Below are positions 35,430 to 46,900 of a stretch of 64,000 nucleotides of DNA, piece by piece; position 1 is the stretch's first letter; every line of letters starts with the position of its first letter. The stretch is from Apis mellifera (taxonomy: Eukaryota; Arthropoda; Insecta; Hymenoptera; Apidae). Position numbers and translations under genes: made by a program. Location of the stretch: positions 682,001 to 746,000 of the forward strand of contig NC_037645.1 of assembly GCF_003254395.2 (NCBI RefSeq), written 5' to 3'. The notes beneath the pieces are model-generated. The model was given only the letters and a program-made list of their open reading frames with translations. It was not told the DNA's origin and did no database searches.

Positions 35430-38400
35430 TAGAGAGAGAGAGAGAGAATGGGGGGCGCACGATACCTTTGAGGGTTGTACATCTCTTTCGTTATGAATGA
35501 ATCCGGCAATGAGTTGGCACGATACCAAAGGATTTCCAGGTGGCCGCGAAATTAAGCTCGACCCCGAGCTGAAACCCTCGGCTGCAATCTATGCTTCACT
35601 GAATTTACTGTCCTCCTACTTGCGCCACCCCGTGGAAGACGACTTTCGAGCCACGGCAACCACCGTGACAACCCCACCCTTCCGGTGTTCCCAGCCCACA
35701 CAAGCCCTCCTCCTCCTCTCCTTGGAACCATCCTTCCTAACCTTCGCTCCTCCAAGAGTAAGTCCTGCCAGCTGCTACCCAGGGTGATTACTTCTTCATA
35801 TTTTACGCCCCACCGACCGCCACCCCTCTTCCTCATCATCTTGTTCGCCAATCTCTCTTCTGGCCAACTTCGCTTGCCATTGTGGAGAGAGGTCAAGTCG
35901 TCCCCCATCGAGAGAACACCTCTTACGGTTTGTAAAAGAGATATTTTCTTATCGATCCTCCTCTCCAAGATAATTGAAATTATTCGAGTTATTTGATTAA
36001 TTACAGGCGGAGATGTTTCATATTTTCATAATTCTTGAAACGTTTGCATCCATCGTCAACAATTTGAAAAATTAACGAACGATTGAGTAAACAGCGGAGG
36101 AGAAGATCCTTTTGGTTATTTACTTCGCAAGAGGATTTGAGATAAATCACATAAGAAAATCTCATTTGATAATACGATCTTGAGAAAGCATCGAGTTACG
36201 TCAAATTGATCGAAACGCGTTCGTTCTCATTGCGAAAATGCTATGCGTATTATTATCGATAAGGTCGAAGGTATTTTAAAACCTGCATTTCATCCAATTT
36301 CGAGTCAAAATCTGTCAAATAAACGCGGGACAAGCGTTTAATGCGACGGATTTTACAATGGCGGAGCGTGGACGGAATCGAAGACTGAACGCTCTAATCA
36401 AGTTAATGCGTATTTTCCTCGCGTCCACGCCACGCTGAATTACAACCAGCCCGGAATTTCGTTTCACATTTCGACTCCATCAGTCTTTGATGTTGGCCGA
36501 ACAGCGTGCCTCGACTTCTGACGCGATGAATTTCCAAGATAATCCAGGACAGGATTATTCGCCTGTCCCTTTCCAAACTCGATCGCAATTTAAGGAATAC
36601 CAAGTGGTTATTAAATTTTCCTTGGATATTAAACATTGTGTTTGATGTAATTAAAGAAAAATAAATTCTATTAATATTTTCGATTGTGAATTATGCATTT
36701 GATCGAGCAAAAGCAATTTCTCTATCAGGAAATGATGTGATATAAAATTAATCGACAATGCAATCAAAACCATCGTTTCAAATTGTCATATCAATTTGAT
36801 CGATCAAAAATGGAAAAATTGTAATTAATAAACAATCATTCGTTTGCTTCGACGAGAACGAGGAATCAATGCTTTGTGAATGCTTGGAAAAAATTTCATT
36901 CGAAAGAAAATTTGAATATTTCGAATACGTAATGGTCGAAAAATTGACGAACCCTTCGTGATATTTCTTTGTCAAACTATCGACGAAAAGAAACGATCTA
37001 GAAAGACGATACATGAAGATCATAGATTCACAAATTAAAAGTCAGTGCCTCGACAAATCTTTCGTGATCGTAAAAAACACGCGATGAAAAATAATTTTAC
37101 GGACTCTTGGATACACGCGATAATTGTTTCCGAAGAAACATTCGGGGAAGAGAAGTATAGAAAAAAAAAAAAAAGGAGAGGAGATGCAGAGGAGAGAGAG
37201 GCAAAGGTCGTGGAATTTCTTCGTCTCCTCGAAGGAGGAGGATGTAACAGCTGGTGGTAACAGGATAATTACTTCTTAGCATTTCACGGCTGGCCGAATC
37301 TCAGGCACATTATGCACCCGTGCTGGAAAGCTCCTTGCTCGTTTTCAAGAACTCGTGATTCCTGGCTCGTGAAAAACTTCTCCTCCTCCTTCTCTCCTTC
37401 TTCTTCTTCTCCTTCTTGCCTCGCTTATCCACCACCACGGTTCGGTGATTATCGTCCGACGATTCGTCATTTTTCTGCGCGAGGAAACACGTTTCCCAGC
37501 CTCGGATATATACGAGGTTGTACATTGATTAACAAAATCACGCAACAATGATCTCGCCCTTTGCAAAATGTGGAAGAGAGATGAGTTTTGAGAAAAATTC
37601 AACGGAGTTGTTACACAAATGTTTCGTTAACGAGTTTTGTTTTATTTTTTTTCACGTTTCGCCAAGTATTTATACAAGATGGCGTGTTTTAACATGCACA
37701 CACGTCGGATTAATTATCTCTAGAGCTGTTTGTCGTGCAAAAAAAGAAAAAGATACGTTTGAAATAGAAATTGTTCGTTTTCAAAGAGAACGTAATTTGA
37801 TTTAATTTGTCTTTTTTTTTTAAATGGAATTTTTTAATCAATATACAAAAGAATATTAACCTATTTACATTTTATCGAAAATTTCTAGGTGGAAAATAAT
37901 TGGTGTAATGAAATACACAGTCGTTTCCTCCTATTACATCTGTTTTGTGGCGAAATTATATTTAAAAGGAATATAAATCATCACTTTATAAAAAATAATT
38001 CCAATTCGAATTTTCCAACAGGATTGAATTTCCATTTCTATATTCAACGACGAATCAACGAAAGAATCTTTTATTTTGCAAGTTGAAGGATTCCAACAAG
38101 TTCTTAAAAAAAAAAAAAAAGAAGATGCTATTAAACGAACCAGTTAATTGAAATGGTGAACTCGAGGATACACGCACTTTGCAAACCGTTTTGGAGCTCA
38201 AACACGCTCGATTCACCATCCTAATAATCGATAGCTTCTCCATGGGAACACCTTCCTGGGTCGAAGATTTACGAAGGCGCTTTGATTGCCGGCGATTAAT
38301 TCTTTAAACGCAATCAACGGAATGCTTCTAATTCTATGGCCCATTGTTCCACGTTAATCGCATATCACTAGACGGCGTAAATCAACCAGCTTTCTTTTCG

Positions 38401-38436
38401 TTAATTAACTCTTCTCCCAATTGAGTTGTATTTTAC
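35430..38436. other. Non-coding intronic stretch, no gene recognised
   Basis: It contains the (AG)n tract at 35430-35448 and a GC-richer patch at 35500-35930. That patch has overlapping frames on both strands, the longest 138 codons on the minus strand, of composition-driven Gly/Arg- or Pro/Ser-rich type. Poly-A/T runs follow, for example near 38106-38120. Nothing else is supported. Confidence 0.5.
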
Positions 38437-38975
38437 CAGGTGTAATACTAGCTATAACACTTCGATCCTTATTATGTACGAAAAATTACACATTATTGGA
38501 GTGAAAACAAAATCAATGTTTATAAATTAATTGTTCATCGAAGATCTATTTCTTTTAATCTCGAAAATAATATTTCTACTTATCGAAAAATCGAACGCAA
38601 CGATTCGAAATTAAACAAGAATTGATCAAACTTGTTTAAATCTTCCCTTTGAATCGAATTTTGAATAAAGATAAAGAAAGAAGAAACTATGAAACTACAC
38701 GGGTTTTACTAGGTGGATACTAGGTGTAACGCTTGGGATCCATTACCTTGGATCCTTGCTTTACTTTTACTTACGTACGAGAAATTATTGGAGTGAAAAT
38801 TAATGTTTCTAAATTAATTGTTTATCTATTTCTTTTAATCTCGAAAATAATATTTCTAATCTACTTAACGAAAAATCGAACGCAACGATTCGAAATTAAA
38901 CAAGAATTGATCAAACTCGTTTAAATCTTCGAATCGGATTTTGAATAAAGATAAAGGAAGAAGAAACTATGAAAT
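38437..38975. repeat. Tandem duplication, unit about 280-300 bp
   Basis: Copy one (about 38437-38703) and copy two (about 38708-38975) share, in order: aggtgtaa near the start, gtacgaaaaattac, attattggagtgaaaa, ttaattgtt, atttcttttaatctcgaaaa, taatatttct, gaaaaatcgaacgcaacgat, tcgaaattaaacaagaattg, atcaaac and gaataaagataaagaaagaa. Small indels separate the copies, which makes the duplication moderately old. Confidence 0.92.
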
Positions 38976-39347
38976 TATTCCCGTTCGTCCATTGATTAAA
39001 ATGTATAGTTATTAGACGCCGTGGTGGAAATGATCGGTCGGGGAAAAACGCGCGGGAGCGAGCAGATTGGGGAAGGTAAAAAGGGTTAATAAGGGGTGTC
39101 GAAACAGAACGTGACCCTTACGACGTGGCTTAGAGCGTGGTAGAACGATAAAAACGCACGAAGCGGTTCATATTCATTTGCCGGTTAATTGGAAATTTAT
39201 GGCCACGGGGAATATATTAGCCGGGTATACCGAAACTGTCGGCCGTAACTTTCGCGGTGATGAACTTTAAACGCGTATCAACCTCCGCACCCTTTCTATC
39301 TTACTTCCCTTCCCGCGCGCGACTTTAATAACGCTGGATATCCCGTA
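38976..39347. other. Short unique stretch between two duplications
   Basis: Somewhat GC-richer, non-coding and without repeats. It separates the 38437 duplication from the 39348 duplication. Confidence 0.5.
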
Positions 39348-40303
39348 TGAAAATGTATTAACACAGGGATGTAAGTTTTATATTTACCAAGAATATATAT
39401 TGGAGTGTTGGAGTGTTTATTGCATTTGCAATTTTAAAATTATCTGGGTCTCCAAGATGATATGGGAATTGAAAGTTAATAAATATAAAAATGAATAAGA
39501 TAATATAAAATCCTAATAGATCTTTAATTGAAAAATATGGATGAAAAGAAATTTTATAATTATTAAAATTTGATCCAAGAGGATTTGATGATCCAGTTAA
39601 ATGTAAAGCAAATAAATGAAGAATTATTACTATAAATAAAATTACTAATGGTAAAATGAAATGTAATGAGAAGAATCGATTTAATGTAGCATTATTAATT
39701 GAAAATCCACCTCAAATTCATAATACGATTGTATCACCAATATAAGGAATTGCTGATAAAAGATTAATAATAACTGTTGCTTCTCAGTAGGATATTTGTC
39801 CTCAAGGTAAAACATATCCTATAAATGCACCAGATAATATGAGCGTTTTTTTATTATTTATTTTTAAGAGTTTTAAAGGATCATTTTCATGTTTCAACGT
39901 GTTCGATGTTTTAACAGAGATTCGAACGATGGATCAAATTTTTATCGCTCGTGATTTTGCGATGTCAATTTCCAATTTTTTTTTCTTCTTCTTTTATTTA
40001 TTTAAAGTAGATAGAAGTTTGTAATTATATGAAAATGTATTAACACAGGGATGTAAGTTTTATATTTACCAAGGATATATATTCCAGATAATATGAACGA
40101 GAGTTCTTTTTATTATTTATTTTTAACAGTTTTAAAGTTATCCGGTTGAAACAACATTTCATTTCTTCACGGATCATTTTCATGTGTTCGATATTTTAAC
40201 AGAGATTCGAACGATGGATCAAATTTTTATTGTAATTGTGCGACGTCAATTTCCAACTTTTTTTTTTATTTATTTAAAGTAGATAGAAGTCTAATTATAC
40301 AGA
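39348..40303. repeat. Local duplication whose first copy carries a mitochondrial insert
   Basis: Copy one starts at 39348 and copy two at 40029, both with atgaaaatgtattaacacag and ggatgtaagttttatattta. They also share ccagataatatga (39830 and 40084), agagattcgaacgatggatc, aaatttttat and tttaaagtagatagaagt. Copy one is about 427 bp longer at the point where the cob NUMT (39402-39829) sits. Copy two has an additional stretch (gttgaaacaacatttcattt) absent or altered in copy one, so the copies have diverged on both sides. Confidence 0.92.
39402..39829 (-). pseudogene. NUMT 3: mitochondrial cob (cytochrome b) fragment
   Basis: The minus strand with mitochondrial codons reads the middle of cytochrome b. 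It starts GAFMGYVLPWGQMSYW, passes NLLSAIPYIGDTIVLWIWGG and LHLFALHLTGSSNPLG, and ends FQFPYHLGDPDNFKIANAMN. These include the PWGQMSxW loop and the histidine ligands of the central helices. About 142 codons are open with no frameshift when TGA is Trp and ATA is Met. One visible change replaces the usual Gly after the YW with Glu. The uninterrupted mitochondrial frame suggests the insertion is younger than the nad1 and nad4/nad6 copies. It cannot encode protein in the nucleus because of TGA. Confidence 0.95.
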
Positions 40304-40814
40304 GAATAGTTCCTGTTGAATTTCACCGTTAAATATAAGCCGATCGATCCGCAGATATATCGAACGATCCACACTGGGTCGCGTACATCCGTCTCACTTT
40401 GTCTTATACCCCGCAATGCGATACAATATTCACGAGTCGTTTTAAATGATCTATCGATGACAATAGTATCTAGAATGGGGTGTAAATTATGGATGGACAG
40501 AATGGAATCGGACAAACAAGCTTCCTTCCGATCGTTCGAGGAGACTCGAAATGATAAAAGAAGAAAAAAAATCCGAATCCACCGCAATAATAAAACGGCA
40601 AAGATGTATGGTGCAGCGAGACTGGCGCGGTAAAAGTCCCATAATTAAAATTGAAATTGAAAGATAATCGATTCCAATCTTGATATCGAACAATACGTGA
40701 CAAGGCAATTAAACGCGATTCAAGCGGAACGATTTTTAAACTTTTCCATCCATATTTAAATCATCAAATGTAAAAGCGATGGAAAAAACGTTCTTCGAAC
40801 GTCAAACGAATAAC

Positions 40815-40848
<34 letters not shown>

Positions 40849-42819
40849 TTTACAAATTTTCACACACAGTCATCTTGTACTTTTTTTTTGCACCGGTCTC
40901 GTTACTTTTCTCTCCGTGCCCTATATTCACGTTTTCCTCCACCCTCCGTTGGGGGAGGGGAAACGAGGCGCAAAAATCGAGCGGATTTAATGGGACATAA
41001 AGGTATAAAAATGACATTTTGCTGGAAAGGGGGTGAGGGTAAGATACGGTCACCGGTTGACCAGTATTTCAAACTAATGGCCAGATGTTGTCACCTCTCG
41101 TCGGCCAGTTTGTCTTAAGGGGCGTAACATAATGGTCGCGTGAAGGAATCCACCTCGAGGCCGCGAGGTGGAAACATTTTTCTGCCGTTCTGTCTACGCC
41201 GCCGCATTAGATAGCTTAATTGCCGTTTCACAGCGCTGTTTTTTAACCGGGTTACCGGGTTATCTTGGTGGAAGAACGTTTGTTGAACGGGGGAGGAATC
41301 GTTGGAATATTGAAATAAGCATCGATCTAATTGAAAATGCAAGAGAGGAAAATTAAAATAACTGCGTTGAGGGATTATCCATGATTAAGTTGTTCGCTTT
41401 TTCTTTTTTTTTTTTTTGGAGGGAGGAGAATATATTTGTTTCTTTTCGTTTCACGAAGTTTTGAAATTTTGAAATGTTATCGAAGATTCTTGGGAAATGT
41501 TTCTTAGGAAAAATACAAAATCCATTAGTTTTTCAATGCTTGTTACAAAATAGTTTCAAAATTGAATATGTAGATATATTTTGGTAAACTGATTTACTCA
41601 CGCACTTACATGCGAAACAATTTTTTTCTCTCTTGAAATATGAATTTCAATTTTTCTTTTTTAATATTTTTTGCAGTAAAATAATAGAACGTTAAAATAT
41701 GAAAATTTTATAATTTCAATTTTTACTTTATCTCTTATTACAATTTGTATAAAATTAAGAAAAACTAATGGATGAAATATTGAAATTTTAAGCGTTGATT
41801 TTAAAATGATGTTTCACGTGCATACAATTTTTTTAAAAAATTCCTTACGCGTTCATTTCCCTTCATTCTATCTCTCTCTCACTCTATATCTCGTTCTAAA
41901 CAAATAAAAATGACAATCTATTTATATAATTCGAAGATTTTCACCATCTCTTCTTTTTGACAGATACGTAACTCAAGACACCAAAGTTTGAAAATACAAT
42001 AATACAAAATATTTGCTTGAACAAGCGCCAAATACGAATAAATAAGAAATAAACGAATTCTCCTTCGACTTACAAAAAAAAAAGAAAAAAATAAAAGAAA
42101 AGCAGACTAAACCAATACGATTTCAAACTTGGAAAGACAAAAATGAAAGGGATGGATCGCCAAAGAAAAAAAAAATTCTCTACGCCTCCCCTAGAATTCA
42201 AGGGGGCGTATTCCATTCGTATTCGATTCGAAAATACGTATTTTTCAATCCCGAACGAAAGATTCACTCGGAAAAGTTAAGGTAGAATTCTGGGCGACAA
42301 GTGTCGAACGTCTTAGCGGGCAGAGGAGGGGGAGGAGGGGGAGTTCAATCTCGAATTCTGTGTCGACGAGAGAGAGAGAGGAGAGAGAGAGAGAAACGAA
42401 ATCGATAGGAATCGTGGGCCACGGAAACACGATACGCTGTACGGGGGTGGGTCGGGGGTAAGGAAGGAAAGAACAACTATTCACGGTTCGTTTGCAGCGC
42501 ACAATGCAAACACACGTGTCCCGCACGATTGTACGAGATTTTGGAAGCCGGGATTCAGATCCATTGTTACGGTTAAGTGGTGGGATGCACTCGATATAAT
42601 TCCACGTGCGAACAAATGGGGGAGGGGAGGGGAGAGAAAGGTCGCAGCGACGCTGCGCCGGCCACTCGGGAGAAGGATTATTTAATTTATGCAAATTTGT
42701 GGCCTCGACAACTCTGTCGAACGTCTGTCGATTTTCCTCCAATTGTCATTCCAATTAGTTAAACGTCCGTCTCGTTTAAAACATCTCAACGTTAGGAATT
42801 TGTATTTGTACTCGTTGTT
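40304..42819. other. Non-coding intronic stretch
   Basis: No gene is recognised. It contains the AAT microsatellite at 40812-40847, a GC-richer patch at about 41080-41300 and a GA/GGA-rich block at 42310-42400. The 165-codon minus-strand frame at 42245-42742 crosses that low-complexity block and resembles no protein I know. Confidence 0.5.
40812..40847. repeat. (AAT)n microsatellite
   Basis: About twelve consecutive trinucleotide units; read in one frame it would give poly-Asn, but there is no sign it is coding. Confidence 0.96.
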
Positions 42820-43620
42820 ATATATATATAATACACATATATATAATAAATAATTAATAATATTTTTAATGATAGTATTAGAATTAAAATTGGAATGACA
42901 GATTTTAGTTCAGATCTTAATAATATATCTCAATATATATATCTTCACTGAAATTGGCAGTTTAATTTCTTTATTATCCAATCTTAAAAAAAGAAACTAG
43001 CTTCATCTGTATGTTGCACAAAATGATTGTTGCAAACAACAAAGTTCATTGAAATTAGCGAAAAAGTAAGCAAGAGAAGACTATTCGTGTATTGTTATAT
43101 ATAATTAATAAATATTTTTAATATTAGAATTAAAATTGGAATGACAGGTTTTAGTTCAGATTTCAATAATATATCTCAAGTTCACTGAAATTAAGGCAGT
43201 TTAATTTCTTTATTATCCAATCTTAGAAAAAGGAACTTTATCTGTATGTTACATATGTGGAACAAGTTGTATAAAATGATTGTTGCAAACAACAAAGTTC
43301 ATTGAAATTGGCGAAAAAGTAAGCAACAGAAGACTTTACTTTGTATTGGTACTCGTGTATTGTTATATATAATTAATAAATATTTTTAATAATAGTATTA
43401 GAAGTAAAATTGGAATGACAGTTTTTAGATCTTAATAAATATATCTCAAGTTCACTGAAATTGGCAGTTTAATTTCTTTATTATCCAATCTTAAAAAAAA
43501 GAAACTAGCTTCATCTGTATATTACATGTGTGCAAAGGAACAAGTTGCACAAAATGATTGTTGAAAACAAAGTTCATTGAAATTGGCGAAAAAGTAAGCA
43601 ACAAAGGACTTTACTTTTAT
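42820..43620. repeat. Tandem array, about three units of 245-275 bp
   Basis: The anchor ggaatgaca recurs at 42892, 43138 and 43412. Each unit contains taattaataaatatttttaa, tattagaattaaaattggaa, tgacaggttttagttcagat, atatatctcaagttcactga, aattggcagtttaatttctt, tattatccaatctta, aaaatgattgttgcaaacaa and gcgaaaaagtaagcaa. Copies differ by short indels. No coding potential is evident. Confidence 0.93.
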
Positions 43621-43948
43621 CAGATTCTAAGAAACAAGAAGATTGTTATTATTTCCAACGAATTGGTATCATTTTTTAAGTTAAAAGAAAAAACTGCTTG
43701 TCAAAGAAATTATTCAAAGTATAATGTCCTTGAAAAGAGACTTATTTCAAGCTCGTTAATCAACACGTTTTATTTACTCAATTTCACATTCCATCCGACG
43801 AAGAGGGGGAGGGGGGAGGGAGGAAAGAAACTAAATATTGAAAAGCCAGGAGAATAATTTAAAAGATTAAACTTCTCGGAGGGTGGAAGAGAAACGCTCT
43901 CTCCCCTTTCCCCGTTTAAAACTCGCTCCACGATTTTTCTTACTTTTA

Positions 43949-43974
43949 ACACACACACACACACACACACACAC
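43949..43974. repeat. (AC)n microsatellite
   Basis: About thirteen consecutive AC units. Confidence 0.96.
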
Positions 43975-46900
43975 TGGGACGGGTTTTATTTATGGGATAG
44001 AACCACGGACAGGCCTCACCCCGGAACATCGGGTCGTTTGTTACTTTTTATCAGAACCTTTCCGCAATTATCAACGGCGTTTCGTTATCTTCCCCTTAAT
44101 TTTTCATTTTGCCGCGCGCGCGAGTCCAAGATTGTCGGGGGGGAGGAAGCGGATGGAAGCGGTTTCCCCCCGCGGCTTGCGCGAAATATAAATTAAACGG
44201 CGCGCGGTTCACGCCGCTTAGTTAGCGGGGAGAATAATAAATTGTAATGAAAAGGCGACAGGAGAGGCCGCCAACCGCTCTTACACTCTTTGAAAACTTG
44301 GTAATTGCGACGAGAGTGCGTGCAGAAGAAACAGCTTCAACTCCTCCTCCTCGTATTAATCTTCCACTTGAATCTCTGAAAATCTACCGATTATTAAACG
44401 TCTTCCACCATTGATCTGTCCTTTCTGTCCCTGTTCAACGAGACGAAAAAACAGATGTAAACGTGTCACGTTTATGTATTATCAATCGAGCGTCTATTCT
44501 TTATAATCAGAGCAATGGCTGTTTTCTCTATATTTGCACAAACTATATTAATTCATCCAATTATATCCACGAAAGGAGAAATCTCGTCTAGAAAAAGAAA
44601 GGAAAGGAAATTGGACGAACGGATGGTTTCGTTTTAACCATCGAAACGCCCCCGCATCAAAATTGTCTGTCTCGTGCTTGGCGCACGTCAACTTGGAGCA
44701 CAAAGCGATTAGCCCGATTGATGTTGCGCCAGCAACGTTCTACCATTGTGTGCGTGTATCGCGTTATTATTTACAATAATAACGGGCCGCAGAGAGAAAA
44801 GGCCGGCTCATATCTCCCGTAACTGGATTAGCCTCGACAAATTGAGTTCCTGATTGGCCTGGTCGTTCGATCAAAGTCATCTCTTGTATACGAGCGTGTA
44901 ACATCTAACCACCGTGGCGTGGGGCTACGCGTTTTGGCGTGCACGCGGCCCGATGAATGCCGCGATGAATTTTCCATGCAATTCCGACGAGATTAGAGCT
45001 CGGGAATAAAACGATCCTCCGAATCGGAAGGAACGTTAACGAAATATCGCCGATTACGACGATGATAATATTATCGATAAATGTGAAATCGTTTCGAATT
45101 TTCCTTCCAGAATTATTCTTCGCTCTCGATCGAAAATGGCGGAACTATTTAACCTCCGACTCTAGTCGGAGCGTGACGGAATATCTTCGAAATTGCAACA
45201 CGCGCGCTGTTCCGTGCCGTTTCCGTGCGTTTCGCGTCCCCCAATTACCGTCGAATTTTATTATTACGCCCCTCCACCCCCGCACGTCTTTCAGGCCACG
45301 TGGTGGCGGTGTGTTCAACTATTATTACGGCAATTTGAACCATCCACCGAACGTACACCGCAGCCCGGCATTATTTACTCGCAATTATCTCTTTGACAGA
45401 GACGGCTGGCGCGGACCTCCTCCTCCTCCTCCTCGCGTGTCACCGATATAACTGGACCGTGACTGCAACAACGTTAATCGGCTGCCACGTGTCGCAAAAT
45501 TTACGTCGATACTTTTCAACTTTGGAACTTTGGAACTGGATTACCTACGCCTTTCTCGAACCAGTTTTTTATTTACTTCGCGATGAATTCATACTGGAAT
45601 TGTTGGAAAGGAGAAAAATTGAAAATTCTTAAAAAAATTATAGAAATAGAGTGTATCGATTTTTCTAACAGAATCAAAATTTTCAGAACGTTTCATTGTG
45701 AGAAGGAAGGAATTTTGAGCGAGATTAAACAGAAATTCGAGAGATTTTTAAACTCCTCCCATTCGTCAGCATGGAAATCGAGCAATTACAACATATTCGT
45801 AGAGGGTATTGTCGGTGGTAAATGTAACGTGATCGCGTCAATCATTGGCCGGCACACAGGTGGATGCGATAGGGTGGTCTAGGCGACTATCAAAGTCTGT
45901 ACCAACAGTCGATACAACAGTGGTAATAATTCATATCCGTTTCCGTGAGCTTTAATTTGGCCTGGCCGATATGTATCGCGTGCATCCGCGATAAAATATT
46001 CAATGGAACGGCAATGAAAACGTGTCCGGCGTGGAATAGAATGGAAAACAAATAAACGAGCTATCCATCGAACGAAAAGGAAGTAAAGAGTATTGGTGAG
46101 TGAATTTTAAGGAAGATTGGAATAGTCTTATCGAGAGAATTTTAATTTCGTTTCTCGTAAATGGAAAAATTATATCAATCGTAGGTTTGGGGATCGTATT
46201 GTTGATAGAAAATAAATGCTTGGGAAAGGAAAAGACTTCGATCATTCGAAAATTTTCGAGTTTACTTTATCTCCTCTTCCCTCGCCCGAGAGCACCGATT
46301 AAACGAATCCACGAACGCCCTTTCTGTAAGGAATAACAGGGGGAATTGCTTTTTCGAGAAATCAAATTTTACGCTCTGAAACTTCTGAGAAACGTATATT
46401 CACCATGGAACGAAATAAATGTGCCGTGACCGGATGATGAAAATGCTCGTATGAAAAGTTGCCCGTAAATCGTGCGTTTGTGTTTCTTTAATCTGGAAAA
46501 AAATTCTGACCAGTTGCGTTCGTCATAATTTCGATGTTATATTCTCCTTAAATCCATGTACACTATCGAAAAGTTTGAACTTCTTTTTTAAATAATTAAA
46601 AATTATATTCTTAACAAAAAGCGAGGAAATGAGAAACGTTCTATATTTAATCATTTCTCTAAACAATCTTCCAGAATTCGAAGCACTCGTGGACAAGCGT
46701 GTTAAAAATATTTTTCTATTCGAGAAAAATCCCGCGAATGCTCGATGAGAGACAAAAAAGGAAAAAGGAACATGGTATGAAATTTACAGACACCGTTGAA
46801 TTATTCATTTAAATAACCCTTGTTCTCAAACTTTTTGCCGATACAGCGTTGTACGAATGATCGATGAAGCCTTCTCCCGTTAAAAGGAAATCAGAAATTA

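Noticed and set aside
34391..35500. Similar peptides (SLDD-x-IIWSSRNR-x-FIITRETKTLK) in two frames on opposite strands, suggesting a duplicated gene
   Set aside because: The similarity is simply the DNA inverted repeat read on both strands; neither frame has other coding evidence.
35552..35968. 138-codon minus-strand frame overlapping plus-strand frames, with a GTAAGT-like donor near 35759
   Set aside because: No acceptor with a matching phase, no homology I recognise, and Gly/Arg-rich composition typical of GC-rich non-coding patches.
42245..42742. 165-codon minus-strand frame
   Set aside because: It crosses GA/GGA low-complexity DNA, has no domain, and its openness follows from composition.
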